Below, one piece after another: positions 8,460 through 16,972 of a DNA stretch of 64,000 nt. Location of the stretch: the NCBI RefSeq assembly GCF_020010905.1, contig NZ_JAGJBY010000001.1, positions 4,794,001 through 4,858,000 on the forward strand. The letters are read 5' to 3'. Origin of the DNA: Streptomyces acidiscabies (lineage in GTDB: Bacteria > Actinomycetota > Actinomycetes > Streptomycetales > Streptomycetaceae). The position numbers and the translations under genes are program-made. The stretch's first letter is position 1. The number at the start of each line of letters is the position of its first letter. The notes below the pieces were generated by a model. The model made no database searches. It was not told the origin of the DNA and saw nothing but the letters and a program-made list of their open reading frames with translations.

Positions 8460-9833
8460 TCAACTGCCCTGCGCGATCAGCTCGTTCATCTTCTTCTGTG
8501 CGTCGTTCAGGGCGTCCTGGGCGCTCTTCTTGCCCTGCATCGCGAGCTGCACCTGTGCGGTCGCCGCGTTCAACTCGCCCGGGGTGAGGGCGACTTCGTC
8601 GGCCGTGGCGGTCTTGCGGTCGCTGGCGACGATCTTGCGGGCCTGCGAGAACGGGTCGTCACCGGTGACCGACTGGAAGAACGGGTCGTCCAGGGAGGCG
8701 GTCGTCGAGGGGAAGATGACGACGTTGGGGTCCTTCGCCCAGGTGAGCTGGTTCTGCGCGTTCGTCAGGAACTGGGCGAAGGCCAGCGCGGTCGCCGCGT
8801 GCTTGCTGGTGGAGGCGACGCCGACGTACTGCGGGGCGCCGACCGTGTGGCCGAGGCTGTCCAGCATGTAGCGGGCCACGCCGGTCTTCTTGTAGACGGT
8901 CGGGTTGTTCTGCTCGATGAACCGCAGGTAGTTCGGGTTCGACGCGCCGTACACGAGCTTGCCCTGGCCGTAGACCGTGGACGGGTCCTGGTTCGAGGAG
9001 ATCGAGTCGCGCGGCATCGCGCCGTCCTTGTAGAGCTTCGTCATCCCCTCGACCCACTGGACGGTCTTCGGGTCGTCGGCGAACGTGAACTTCTTGCCGT
9101 CGGCGGCGAAGATCTTGACGCCCATCTGCTGCCAGTCGGCGGGGATACGGAGCTGCGGGTTGGCGAGGAAGGCGTAGTAGTCGCCGTCCGACGCCTTCGC
9201 GATCTTCTCCGCGTCGGCGAACATGCCGAGGACGGTCGTCGGAGGTTTCGCCGGATCGAGGCCGGCCTTCTTCATCAGCTCGGTGTTGAAGGTCTGCACG
9301 ATGCCGCCGGAGTACCAGGGCAGGACGCTGTGCACCTTCTGGCCGGCCGCGTCGGCGTACGTGCTGGAGTCCCACAGGCCGGGGACGAAGGGCTTGCCGG
9401 CGTCCGGGGCCTTCTGGTCCAGGTTCAGCAGGTAACCCGTCTTGGTGAGCGCCTCGGCCGTGTTGACGTTGATGTTGACGACGTCCGGGAGCGTGCACGC
9501 CTGCGCGTCCGACACGAGCCGCTGGGTGAACGTCGAGTCGCCCGGGTCGTCGATCCACTTGACCTTCGCGCCGGGGTTGGCCTTCTCGAAGGCCGCGATC
9601 ACGCCGTCGAAGTACTTCGAGAAGTCCTTCTTCAGGTTCGTCGTCTGGAAGGTGATGTCGCCCTTCACGTCCCCGGTGAGCTTCCCGGAACCGACGTTCG
9701 CCTTGTCGACGCTACAGCCGCCCGCCTTGGCGCCGCCGTCGTCCGAGCCGCCGCCGGAGAGGCCGCAGCCCGCCGCCGTCAGGGCCAGGACGATGACGCC
9801 CGCCATGGTTCCAGTCAGTGTTCTCGCGCGCAT
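8460..9833 (-). CDS. Sugar ABC transporter solute-binding lipoprotein
   Basis: Extracellular substrate-binding lipoprotein (457 residues) of the cluster B sugar-binding family. The signal peptide ends in the lipobox LTAAGC, with Cys about 23 residues in, followed by a Gly/Ser/Asp linker. The body shows the typical ITFQTTN, FEKANPGAKVKW and NINVNTAEALTKTGYLLNL segments. ATG 9833 is preceded by AGGAAGG at a good distance. First gene of the importer operon. The 13-bp motif shared with the kinase gene lies in its leader. Clustering with GH38, GH84, GH5 and GH3 enzymes suggests a mannose/GlcNAc-type oligosaccharide ligand, but the ligand cannot be read from sequence. Confidence 0.9.
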   Translation of the reverse strand: MRARTLTGTMAGVIVLALTAAGCGLSGGGSDDGGAKAGGCSVDKANVGSGKLTGDVKGDITFQTTNLKKDFSKYFDGVIAAFEKANPGAKVKWIDDPGDSTFTQRLVSDAQACTLPDVVNINVNTAEALTKTGYLLNLDQKAPDAGKPFVPGLWDSSTYADAAGQKVHSVLPWYSGGIVQTFNTELMKKAGLDPAKPPTTVLGMFADAEKIAKASDGDYYAFLANPQLRIPADWQQMGVKIFAADGKKFTFADDPKTVQWVEGMTKLYKDGAMPRDSISSNQDPSTVYGQGKLVYGASNPNYLRFIEQNNPTVYKKTGVARYMLDSLGHTVGAPQYVGVASTSKHAATALAFAQFLTNAQNQLTWAKDPNVVIFPSTTASLDDPFFQSVTGDDPFSQARKIVASDRKTATADEVALTPGELNAATAQVQLAMQGKKSAQDALNDAQKKMNELIAQGS

Positions 9834-9849
9834 GCCTGGGCCTTCCTGC

Positions 9850-9862
9850 TGGTTCAAATCAC
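9850..9862. promoter_or_regulatory. GTGATTTGAACCA motif in importer leader
   Basis: On the minus strand GTGATTTGAACCA lies just upstream of the ribosome-binding site of the solute-binding protein gene and is identical to the site at 1173-1185. With the preceding TTG it reads TTGGTGATTTGAACCA. Position and duplication argue for a repressor operator. Confidence 0.5.
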
Positions 9863-9953
9863 CAAGTTGGACTCCGAATGATGAAAAGGTGGACCAGAAT
9901 TCATCGGAGGTCAATGGTTTGCGTGTTGCGTTTCGGTTCCGTGCGTTACCGGG

Positions 9954-9975
9954 GCGGTCACTGTGAGGTGACCGC
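9954..9975 (-). terminator. Hairpin after SurA-like gene
   Basis: GCGGTCAC / GTGACCGC perfect 8-bp arms around a 6-nt loop, eight bases beyond the TAG stop of the SurA-like gene. No U-run follows, which is common for actinomycete terminators. It would separate the GH38/SurA-like transcript from the importer promoter. Confidence 0.5.
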
Positions 9976-9982
9976 ACCCGTG

Positions 9983-10726
9983 CTAATGCCGGTGTTCGTG
10001 GTCCGGATGTCCGGGATCGCCGGGGTGCTCGTGACCGTGCGTGTACCGCACACCGGCCCGCTCCCGGTCCAGCCAGTCGAAGAACGCCTGCCGCCCCCGC
10101 GCACGCCGCAACTCGCCCTCGACGCCGTCCCGCACGCGCGCGTACGGCACGAGATCCCGCGCCTTCGCACCCCGGAACGGGTCGACACCCCGCCGCAGCG
10201 CCTCCGGCGTCAGGAAACGGTCCGGATTGCGCTCGTAGTACTCCCGCACGTCCGCCTCCCCGACCCGCTGCTCCCCCTCCAGCGCCGCCAGCAGCGCCCG
10301 GGCGGCGGCGGAGTGCGCGAGCGCCACGGCGACGATGCTCCCCAGGTCCGCGACATCCGTCCCGGACACCCCGAGCACCCGCCCCGGCACCAGCTCGGGC
10401 GGCGGCGCCAGCCCCCGCGCGACACAGGCCCGCCGGGCCAGCTCGTCGACGACGACCACCTGAGTCGCCCACCGCCTGCGCTGCCGCTCGTCCCGGGCCA
10501 GCCCCTCGGGCCGGGTGGCCCGGTCACGGGCGGGGACGGAGTCGAGAACGGCGTCCACGCGGGAGGCCGGAACGGCGCTTCCGGCGATGGTGGCGGCGAG
10601 GGGTGGGTGGTGGTTGTGCGGGTGCGGCGTGTGGGGCTGGGGTGGCGTGACGGCCGGGGCGCCCGAGGGCGGTACGACACTCCGCGCACCGCCTTCCGCC
10701 CCCGCCGACACACCCTGCCCGCTCAC
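9983..10726 (-). CDS. SurA/PrsA-like N-terminal-domain protein with His-rich tail
   Basis: A 247-residue protein resembling the chaperone part of parvulin-type peptidyl-prolyl isomerases (SurA/PrsA). IAGSAVPASRVDAVLDS matches the 'xVNGxxIP' helix. A long helical region follows with VREYYERNPDRFLTPEALRR, where a parvulin domain would begin, and then directly the closing helix RGRQAFFDWLDRERAGVRY. A complete parvulin catalytic domain is not evident. The C-terminus is His/Asp-rich (THGHEHPGDPGHPDHEHRH), a likely metal-binding tail. The N-terminus (about 45 residues) is Pro/His-rich. GTG 10726 overlaps the GH38 stop (GTGA), so it is translationally coupled to that enzyme. A folding or metal-related helper for the mannosidase is an inference only. 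Confidence 0.6.
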   Translation of the reverse strand: MSGQGVSAGAEGGARSVVPPSGAPAVTPPQPHTPHPHNHHPPLAATIAGSAVPASRVDAVLDSVPARDRATRPEGLARDERQRRRWATQVVVVDELARRACVARGLAPPPELVPGRVLGVSGTDVADLGSIVAVALAHSAAARALLAALEGEQRVGEADVREYYERNPDRFLTPEALRRGVDPFRGAKARDLVPYARVRDGVEGELRRARGRQAFFDWLDRERAGVRYTHGHEHPGDPGHPDHEHRH

Positions 10727-13700
10727 TCCGTCACCTCCACCACAACCGCCTCGGTGTACGCCACACACCCGTGCCACCCCACCTTGGCCATCAGCCAGTA
10801 CGCCCCCGGCGCGACCACGGACGCGTCCACCTCGATCCCCGCCTCGATGCTCTCCCCGGCAGGCACCGCGAACCCCTGCAACCCCGGCGACACCCCCGCC
10901 CACGTCCCCCACGCCGACACCGCCCACAACTGCCCGTTCACGGTCCCCCGCGTCGTATTGCGCAGCCGCACCGGCACGGTCACCCGCTCACCCCGCCGCA
11001 CCCGAACCCGCTCCACCCCGAGGGACGTGACCAGCGTCGGCCCGGTCCGCCCGTCGGGCTCGCCGGAAGGCACCTCGCCCGGTACGTCGAGGGCGACGAC
11101 GTCCTCGTACACCTGCCCGCCGTACGACAGTCGCCCGGCGAGCCAGCGCCGGCCGGGAGCCGCGTCCGGTGGCGGTACGACGGTGACCTCGGCGAGGCTG
11201 AAGCCGCCCGGCGCCAGGTCGTACGGGACGACGGGCGGCGACGCGGTCCAGCCGTCCGGCACCAGCAGCCGTACGGAGCCGGAGGCCGCCGCGTCGGTCA
11301 GTTCCGAGGAGACGCGGACCGTCGTCGTGACCGGGCCGGAGACGGTGAGGGCCGTGGGGGAGAGATAGAGGGCGACGGGGAAGTTGCCGCGCGGCGCGGG
11401 GCCGGAGTTGTGGAGCCAGTACCGCGTATAGACGGGCTGCGCGGGCTCGTACCCGGCGACAGGCTCAACATCCGTGCACGGTACGGCAGTTGCGCCCGGC
11501 ACCCCCAGCACCGTCCCCACCTCGAACCCGCCCAGTCCGAACCCCGCACCCCCGTCGACGTCAAGTTCCTCCCCGGCCCGCTCCAGCACGTCGGACCGGA
11601 CGGCGGACTCCCACGCGACGGGCCCCGTCACCCGGGCCCGCACGGAACGTCCCTCCACCTCGTGCACCCGCACGACCACACCCCGCCCCGGATCGACGGC
11701 CTCCGACCCACCCCGGGCCAGCGGCGAACCGGCGGCCTTCAGCGCGTCCACCACCACCCGCCCCTCCGGCTCGACGGCGAACAGCGTCGCCGCCCGGGGC
11801 AACCCGGTGACGACCTCAACTCCCGTACGAACGCGCCCGGTCAGCGGCCGGTTGAACGCGTGCCCGGCCTGCGGGAGCCGCTGCTCGCGCCAGTCCCCGG
11901 CGCCCGCGAGAACCGCGTACTCGAACGTGTGCGACCAGTGCTGGAGCTGGAACCCGGACCCGTCGGGCGCGGTCCGGCGCGGCGGGTCGACCCAGATCCC
12001 GGACGGCCACCCCGTGCAGGACCGCATCAGCGACATGTAGAGGTCGCCCGAGGCGGTGACGACACACCCGGGCGTGCCCCGGTTCAGGACGGCGAAGCTC
12101 TGTCCGTCCCACGCGTCCCCGGGCGGCAGCGCCTCCCCGCCCCCTGCGGCGGTGGCGTGGACGACGGCGTCCTCCAGGTCCGTGATCAGCGCGTCGACGG
12201 CCTTCGCGTCCTGCTCGGCGTCCACGCCCGCGACGACCAGCAGCGGTAGCCGCTCCAGGTCCCGCAGGTCCGCGCCGGGCACCCACTCCTCGCGCAGCGA
12301 GGCACGCGGCGCGACCCACACGGCCGCGAGGCCCGACTCGGTGAGCTGCCTGCGGAGTTCACGCGCGGCGGCCGGGTCCCAGCCGAGCGCCTCGGCGACC
12401 AGCGCGTTGCGCTCGGGCCCGCCGACGGCGATCCGGATGTCCGGCAGATTGGAGTCGACCTCCAGATCGCCGTACCGCTGCCCGCCCGTGATCGTCGAGG
12501 TCGCCGTGACCCCGACGCGTACGAGGGCTGCGGCGAGCGGAGTCCCCAGCTCGCCGGCGCTGCCCCAGTCGGGGTAGATCAACTCGGCGACGCCGATGGC
12601 TCGTTCACCCAGCAGCGCCCCGTCCGTGCCGTGCACGGCGACCCGTGCCGTGGACCCGAGCCCGAACCACGTGTTGGCCGGGTTGTCCAGCGTCCACGGG
12701 AACCGCTCGCTGTCCACCTCCACGAACCCGAACCCGCGCCCGATCACCGCGTCCGCGACCTCGTGCACCGGCAGCCCGCCCCGCACGTCCGACGGCCACC
12801 GCACCCGGATCAGCCGGTCGGCGCCGTCGTACCCGTCGAGGGTCGTCGACACGTCGAGCCGGTCGACACCCGCCCACAGGGTGATGCGCTGCGTGTACCG
12901 GAAGAGCCCGAGGTCGCCGCGCACGGTGATGCGGGACCCGGCGGGGGAGTGCTCGACATCGATGTCGGCGGCGACAAGTCCGCTGCGTGCGGCGGTGGTT
13001 CCGGTCGGCGTGAGGTGCCAGGGGCCCTCGCCGAAGCGCGGGTGGCGGGCGAACTCCTCCTGCACGACAAGCTCGTTGCCGATGTCGCCGTCCCGCAGCA
13101 ACTCCCGGCCCTGGGCGTTCTCGTCGAGCGCGCGCAGACTGCTGACGGCGCCGCCGCGCGCGGGATCGACGGTGACCTCGTAGTACGCGTTGCGGATCGT
13201 CGCCCCGTCGCCGCGCGTCCACCCCGGCACCGAACCCTCCGCGAGGGAAAGGGCCTTGAGGCCCATGCCGGGCACCTCCGGTACGACGACGGTGAGTTGA
13301 CCGTCCTCGCGTACGGCGGGCAGCGGCAGGCCGGTGACGTCCAGCGGGACGAGGCCCGGGTCGTCGACCGTGAGGGTGTCACGCCGTTGCCAGGTCGCCG
13401 AGTTGAACACGACCAGGTCCGGGGTGCCGCCGGGGAGCGAGACGACGTGGGAGGCGAGCGCGTCGGTCGCGTCCGCGTGGACGTCGCGCGCCAGGTCGTA
13501 CAACTCCCGCCAGCCGGTGAGGAGATCGACGTACACCTGGTCCGACTCGGAACCGGTGATCGCGTCGTGGTGGGCGCCGTAGATGAGCTGGCGCCACGCC
13601 TTGTCGAGCGCCGCGTCCGGGTACGGGTGCCCGGTCACCAGCGAGGCCAGCGTCGCCCAGGACTCGGCGTCGGACAGCAGCGACTCGCCGTACCGCTGGG

Positions 13701-14997
13701 CCTGTTTGGTGTCGATGTACGACACGTCCTTGCCGGTGTAGATCGGGTTCATGTCCCGGGTCTGCGGCGAGGCGACGCGGCCCTCGGTCTCCAGCTCGGC
13801 GCGTACGGCGGCGAAGAAGTCGCGGGGGATCGCGCTGACGAACCTCGGCCAGACGTAACGGGCGTTCCAGTCCCGGTGGATGCCCATCACCCAGCGGCAC
13901 GGCGGCGCGTAGTCACCGCCGACCGGCAGCATCACGTTCTTCGTGAGCGCGACCTTCTTCAGCCCCTTGAAGAGCTTCAGCGCGGCCTGTTCGGCCTCGG
14001 GGAGGGTGGGCGCGTTGTCGATGGCCCACCCGGCGCCGTAGTGGTTCACCATGTACGCCGTCAGCAGGCCACGCCCGGAGGGGGCGATCCAGTTGAACTC
14101 GGCCTGGAACTGCATGCGTTGGGGGTCGCGGGGCTCCTCGCCGAACACCGACAGCGTCGGGCCCCACTGGTGGAAGGGGCCGCGCGCCCAGGAGCTGGTG
14201 GAGATGTCCGCGTCCGCCATCAGGCCCGGGAACTGCGGGTCGTGGCCGAACGCGTCCAACTGCCAGGCGGTGTCCGGCTCCGCGCCCATGATCCCGCGCT
14301 GGAACCCGTCGCCGTACAGCGCGTTGCGGATGGTCGCCTCGGCGCCGGTGAGGTTCGTGTTGGGCTCGTTGTAGGTGCCGCCCATGATCTCGATGCGCCC
14401 GGTGCGGATCAACTCCCGCAGGAACGCCCGCTCTTCGGGGAAGGAGTCCCAGTACGGCTTGAGGTAGTCGACCTCCGCGAGGACGAACGTGTACGCCGGG
14501 TCGCGCCGCGCGAGGTCGCAGTGCGCGCGGACCAGGCTCATGCCGGACTGGCCGCGCGAGTCGAAGGTGCGGGCCGGGAGGCCGCTGGACGCGTCGTCGG
14601 CGACGTCCCAGGTCTCCGTGTAGGCGGCCTGTGTGTTCCACCAGACGGGGTCGTAGTGGAAGTGGCTCACCATGAACATCGTCCAGCCGGGCTCGGCGGC
14701 GGTGAACTCGGCGGTGTGGTGAACGGTCTCTTTTTGGGAAGCGTCCTCGGCGGTGACCGTGATCTCGCGCTTGTCGCCGGGCGCGAGCCCCTCGGACGTC
14801 ACGGATATCTCGGCGCGTACGGTGCCGTCCTCGCCGATCGTGACGAGCGGCTCGTCGACGCCGTGGACGCCGTCGCCCGTGAGCGTCAGCCGGACCTGTC
14901 GGCCGGGGTCGTGCCCGATCTCGACGGCCACCACCTGGTACGGATGCTCGGCGGCGCCGGTGAACAGCTCGGTCGACTCGACGGAGATGACACGCAT
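10723..14997 (-). CDS. GH38 alpha-mannosidase-like enzyme with C-terminal NEW3-like domains
   Basis: Large (1424 residues) cytoplasmic glycoside hydrolase family 38 protein. A beta-rich N-terminal domain (about 1-105) precedes the catalytic domain. That domain has the zinc motif HFHYDP (His112, His114, Asp116), GGTYNEPNTN (206-215) and WQLDAFGHD with the putative nucleophile Asp248. A beta-sandwich region typical of GH38 follows. The C-terminal ~300 residues contain NPCBM-associated/NEW3-like Ig folds (for example YDLAPGGFSLAEVTVVPPP). No signal peptide. GH38 enzymes are Zn-dependent retaining alpha-mannosidases; in this locus the role would be trimming imported mannose-containing glycans. 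It overlaps the SurA-like gene. ATG 14997 is preceded by the sequence GGGAGG-like CTCCCGTAGGAGC at a usable distance. Confidence 0.82.
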   Translation of the reverse strand: MRVISVESTELFTGAAEHPYQVVAVEIGHDPGRQVRLTLTGDGVHGVDEPLVTIGEDGTVRAEISVTSEGLAPGDKREITVTAEDASQKETVHHTAEFTAAEPGWTMFMVSHFHYDPVWWNTQAAYTETWDVADDASSGLPARTFDSRGQSGMSLVRAHCDLARRDPAYTFVLAEVDYLKPYWDSFPEERAFLRELIRTGRIEIMGGTYNEPNTNLTGAEATIRNALYGDGFQRGIMGAEPDTAWQLDAFGHDPQFPGLMADADISTSSWARGPFHQWGPTLSVFGEEPRDPQRMQFQAEFNWIAPSGRGLLTAYMVNHYGAGWAIDNAPTLPEAEQAALKLFKGLKKVALTKNVMLPVGGDYAPPCRWVMGIHRDWNARYVWPRFVSAIPRDFFAAVRAELETEGRVASPQTRDMNPIYTGKDVSYIDTKQAQRYGESLLSDAESWATLASLVTGHPYPDAALDKAWRQLIYGAHHDAITGSESDQVYVDLLTGWRELYDLARDVHADATDALASHVVSLPGGTPDLVVFNSATWQRRDTLTVDDPGLVPLDVTGLPLPAVREDGQLTVVVPEVPGMGLKALSLAEGSVPGWTRGDGATIRNAYYEVTVDPARGGAVSSLRALDENAQGRELLRDGDIGNELVVQEEFARHPRFGEGPWHLTPTGTTAARSGLVAADIDVEHSPAGSRITVRGDLGLFRYTQRITLWAGVDRLDVSTTLDGYDGADRLIRVRWPSDVRGGLPVHEVADAVIGRGFGFVEVDSERFPWTLDNPANTWFGLGSTARVAVHGTDGALLGERAIGVAELIYPDWGSAGELGTPLAAALVRVGVTATSTITGGQRYGDLEVDSNLPDIRIAVGGPERNALVAEALGWDPAAARELRRQLTESGLAAVWVAPRASLREEWVPGADLRDLERLPLLVVAGVDAEQDAKAVDALITDLEDAVVHATAAGGGEALPPGDAWDGQSFAVLNRGTPGCVVTASGDLYMSLMRSCTGWPSGIWVDPPRRTAPDGSGFQLQHWSHTFEYAVLAGAGDWREQRLPQAGHAFNRPLTGRVRTGVEVVTGLPRAATLFAVEPEGRVVVDALKAAGSPLARGGSEAVDPGRGVVVRVHEVEGRSVRARVTGPVAWESAVRSDVLERAGEELDVDGGAGFGLGGFEVGTVLGVPGATAVPCTDVEPVAGYEPAQPVYTRYWLHNSGPAPRGNFPVALYLSPTALTVSGPVTTTVRVSSELTDAAASGSVRLLVPDGWTASPPVVPYDLAPGGFSLAEVTVVPPPDAAPGRRWLAGRLSYGGQVYEDVVALDVPGEVPSGEPDGRTGPTLVTSLGVERVRVRRGERVTVPVRLRNTTRGTVNGQLWAVSAWGTWAGVSPGLQGFAVPAGESIEAGIEVDASVVAPGAYWLMAKVGWHGCVAYTEAVVVEVTE

Positions 14998-15043
14998 GGG
15001 GCTCCTACGGGAGGTCGAGGGAGCCTCATAGTGGCATCGAGCG

Positions 15044-15087
15044 GTGGTTCAATCAACCACTCCTGGGTATCGAGGTTGGTTGAACCA
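15044..15087. promoter_or_regulatory. Two palindromic candidate operators upstream of GH38 gene
   Basis: GTGGTT-caatc-AACCAC (15044-15060) and TGGTT-G-AACCA (15077-15087) lie in the 97-bp gap between the GH38 start and the RpiR stop. Both are perfect inverted repeats and share the AACCA/TGGTT half-site with the motifs at 1173, 9850 and 16110. They are best explained as operator sites controlling the GH38 transcript. Confidence 0.55.
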
Positions 15088-15094
15088 TGCATGA

Positions 15095-15979
15095 TCAGCG
15101 TGCGCGGCGTGCCTTCACCGCGTGCTGCGGGGTGATGTGGTCGGTCAGCGCGAGGGAGGCGCTGGCCCGCTGGTAGGAGAGCTGCGCGACCCGCACGTAC
15201 AGGCAGTCCACGATCATCAGGACCGAGTGCCGGCCGCCGATCGAGCCGGTGCGGAAGCTGGTCTCCGAGGTGGCCGAGATCAGCCGTACGTCGGCCGCGC
15301 GGGCCAGTGGCGAACGCGGGTCCGTGGTCAGCGCGATCGTCGTCGCGCCCCGCTCCTTCGCCATCTCGAACGGCTCCAGCGTCTCCCGCGTCGACCCCGA
15401 GTGCGAGATGCCGATCGCCACGTCCGCCGGGGTCAGCAGCGCCGCCGAGGTCGCCGCGCCGTGCACCTCCGTCCAGCCGCGCACCGCGCAGCCGATCCGG
15501 AACAGCCGCGTCTCCGTCTCCTGCGCGACCGCGCCGCTGCCGCCGACGCCGTACACGTCGATCCTGCGGGCCCTGGCCAGCGCCTGCGCGCCGCGCTCCA
15601 GGGCGTCCAGGTCGATCCGGTCCACCGTCTGCTGGATCGCCCGCAGGTCCGCGCTGCCGACGACCTGCACGACCCGCTCCAGGCTGTCGTCCGGCGAGAT
15701 GTCCGGGCCGATCTCCGCCGTGCCCCAGTCCGACGCCTCGCCCCGGCCGCGCTCCTGCGCCAGCTCGATCAGCAGGTGCTGGTAGGAGTCCAGGCCGATC
15801 GCCCGGCAGAAACGGGTCACCGTCGCCTGCGAGGTGCCGGTACGTCGGCCCAGCTCCGCCGCCGAACAGTGGGTGACGGCGGCCGGGTCCTCCAGGATCA
15901 GCTCCCCGACCTTCCTCAGGGAGCCGGCCAGCCTCGGCAACTCGGTGCGGATCAGTGTGGTGACGTCGGTCGTGGGCAT
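15095..15979 (-). CDS. RpiR/MurR-family transcriptional regulator
   Basis: A 294-residue sugar-phosphate-responsive regulator. The N-terminal winged/HTH domain includes AAELGRRTGTSQATVTRFCRAIG (about 40-62). The C-terminal SIS domain (about 125-255) has VYGVGGSG, ISHSGSTRET and TSFRTGSIGGRHS. RpiR-type SIS domains bind phosphosugars such as GlcNAc-6-P or MurNAc-6-P. It is divergent from the SIS-domain protein gene at 16143 and upstream of the GH38 gene in the same direction. Candidate operators occur on both sides of it. The likely job is control of the glycan locus, with GlcNAc-6-phosphate or a mannose-derived phosphosugar as possible effector. Confidence 0.88.
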   Translation of the reverse strand: MPTTDVTTLIRTELPRLAGSLRKVGELILEDPAAVTHCSAAELGRRTGTSQATVTRFCRAIGLDSYQHLLIELAQERGRGEASDWGTAEIGPDISPDDSLERVVQVVGSADLRAIQQTVDRIDLDALERGAQALARARRIDVYGVGGSGAVAQETETRLFRIGCAVRGWTEVHGAATSAALLTPADVAIGISHSGSTRETLEPFEMAKERGATTIALTTDPRSPLARAADVRLISATSETSFRTGSIGGRHSVLMIVDCLYVRVAQLSYQRASASLALTDHITPQHAVKARRAR

Positions 15980-16006
15980 GAGGAGAAGGTACCAGCCACC
16001 GACTGA

Positions 16007-16025
16007 CTGGTCGGGTGAATACCAG
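16007..16025. promoter_or_regulatory. CTGGT-N9-ACCAG inverted repeat upstream of RpiR gene
   Basis: CTGGT and ACCAG arms with 9-nt spacing lie 28 bases upstream of the RpiR ATG, in the divergent intergenic region. A possible autoregulatory site. The half-site resembles but does not equal the TGGTT/AACCA sites. Confidence 0.35.
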
Positions 16026-16109
16026 GACCGGATATGTGCGGGATGCCTGCCTCATTGCCGGTGGACCGGTGTGTGTGATTTATTGATTCACCTGTTCTCT
16101 TTAGCATGG

Positions 16110-16121
16110 TGGTTTGAGCCA
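16110..16121. promoter_or_regulatory. TGGTTTGAGCCA motif upstream of SIS-domain gene
   Basis: TGGTTTGAGCCA is a near match to TGATTTGAACCA at the importer and kinase genes. It sits 22-33 bases before the GTG start at 16143, a position similar to that in the importer leader. It adds a fourth candidate site to the local regulon. Confidence 0.4.
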
Positions 16122-16142
16122 TCGATCAGTGGGGAGTCCCAG

Positions 16143-16919
16143 GTGACCGTCGAGTCCGCCAACGAGTCCGTCAACGCGGAACGCTTCGCCAAAGAGGGAC
16201 TCGACGTCCTCTCGCACCTCGTCGAGACATGCCGGGACGACGTGTCCCGGGCCGCCGCCCTCATCGCGCAGTGCGTCCGCGACGACGGGGTCATCCAGGC
16301 GTTCGGCACCGGCCACTCGCAGGCCCTCGTCCTCGAACTCGCGGGCCGCGCGGGCGGGTTCGTGCCCACCAACCGGCTCCAGGTCCCCGACCTCGTCCTC
16401 TTCGGCGGCGACGCGCCCAGCGCCCTCGACGACCCGCTCCTCGAACGCGAGCCCGGTGTCGCCGCCCGGCTGTACGACCTCGCGGCGCCCCGGCCGCAGG
16501 ACCTCTTCGTCGTCGTCTCCAACTCCGGCGTCAACAACGTGATCGTCGAGATGGCGATCCAGGCGAAGGAACACGGGCACAAGCTCCTCGCGATCACGTC
16601 CCTCGCGCACACGCGTGCCGTTCCGGCCAAGCACCCGAGCGGGAAGAAGCTGGCGGATCTGGCGGACGTGGTGCTGGACAACGCGGCGCCCCGCGGGGAC
16701 GCGCTGCTGCCGCTGCCGGGGGGTGGGGCGGTGTGCGCGCTGTCCACGCTGACCGGGGTGATGCTGGTGCAGATGGCTGTGGCCGAGGCGGCGGGTCAGC
16801 TGATCGAGTCGGGGGACCGGCCGCCGGTGTACGTGTCGGCGAATGTGCCGGGAGGGTTCGAGGGGAACCTGGAGCTGGAGAAGCGGTACGAGGGACGCAT
16901 CCGCCGCACCGCGAGCTGA
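16143..16919 (+). CDS. SIS-domain phosphosugar-binding protein
   Basis: A 258-residue SIS-fold protein, related to uncharacterised phosphosugar isomerase/etherase-like proteins. FGTGHSQALVLELAGRAGG (about 53-71) forms the phosphate-binding turn, and VVVSNSGVNNVIVEMA (about 122-137) is the second SIS motif. LDNAAPRGDALLPLPGGGAV is typical of a family often paired with RpiR regulators and sugar kinases. GTG 16143 is chosen because of the upstream GGGGAG and the conserved N-terminal length. Divergent from the RpiR gene. It probably isomerises, deaminates or cleaves a sugar phosphate made by the kinase. The reaction is not assignable: it is neither a clear NagB nor a clear MurQ. Confidence 0.75.
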   Translation: MTVESANESVNAERFAKEGLDVLSHLVETCRDDVSRAAALIAQCVRDDGVIQAFGTGHSQALVLELAGRAGGFVPTNRLQVPDLVLFGGDAPSALDDPLLEREPGVAARLYDLAAPRPQDLFVVVSNSGVNNVIVEMAIQAKEHGHKLLAITSLAHTRAVPAKHPSGKKLADLADVVLDNAAPRGDALLPLPGGGAVCALSTLTGVMLVQMAVAEAAGQLIESGDRPPVYVSANVPGGFEGNLELEKRYEGRIRRTAS

Positions 16920-16930
16920 CGTAGCGAAAA

Positions 16931-16972
16931 AAGAAGGGGTTGCCGTCTCCTCCGAGGCGGCAACCCCTTCTT
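16931..16972. terminator. Bidirectional terminator between SIS and GH84 genes
   Basis: AAGAAGGGGTTGCCG and its exact complement form 15-bp arms (16931-16945, 16958-16972). Inner CTC/GAG pairing closes a CTCC loop. The stem starts with A-rich and ends with T-rich sequence, so it works for both convergent genes. The right arm abuts the GH84 stop codon. Confidence 0.88.

Noticed and set aside
12631..15135. Long plus-strand frame antisense to the GH38 gene
   Set aside because: Typical high-GC shadow frame; GH38 zinc and nucleophile motifs fix the real strand.
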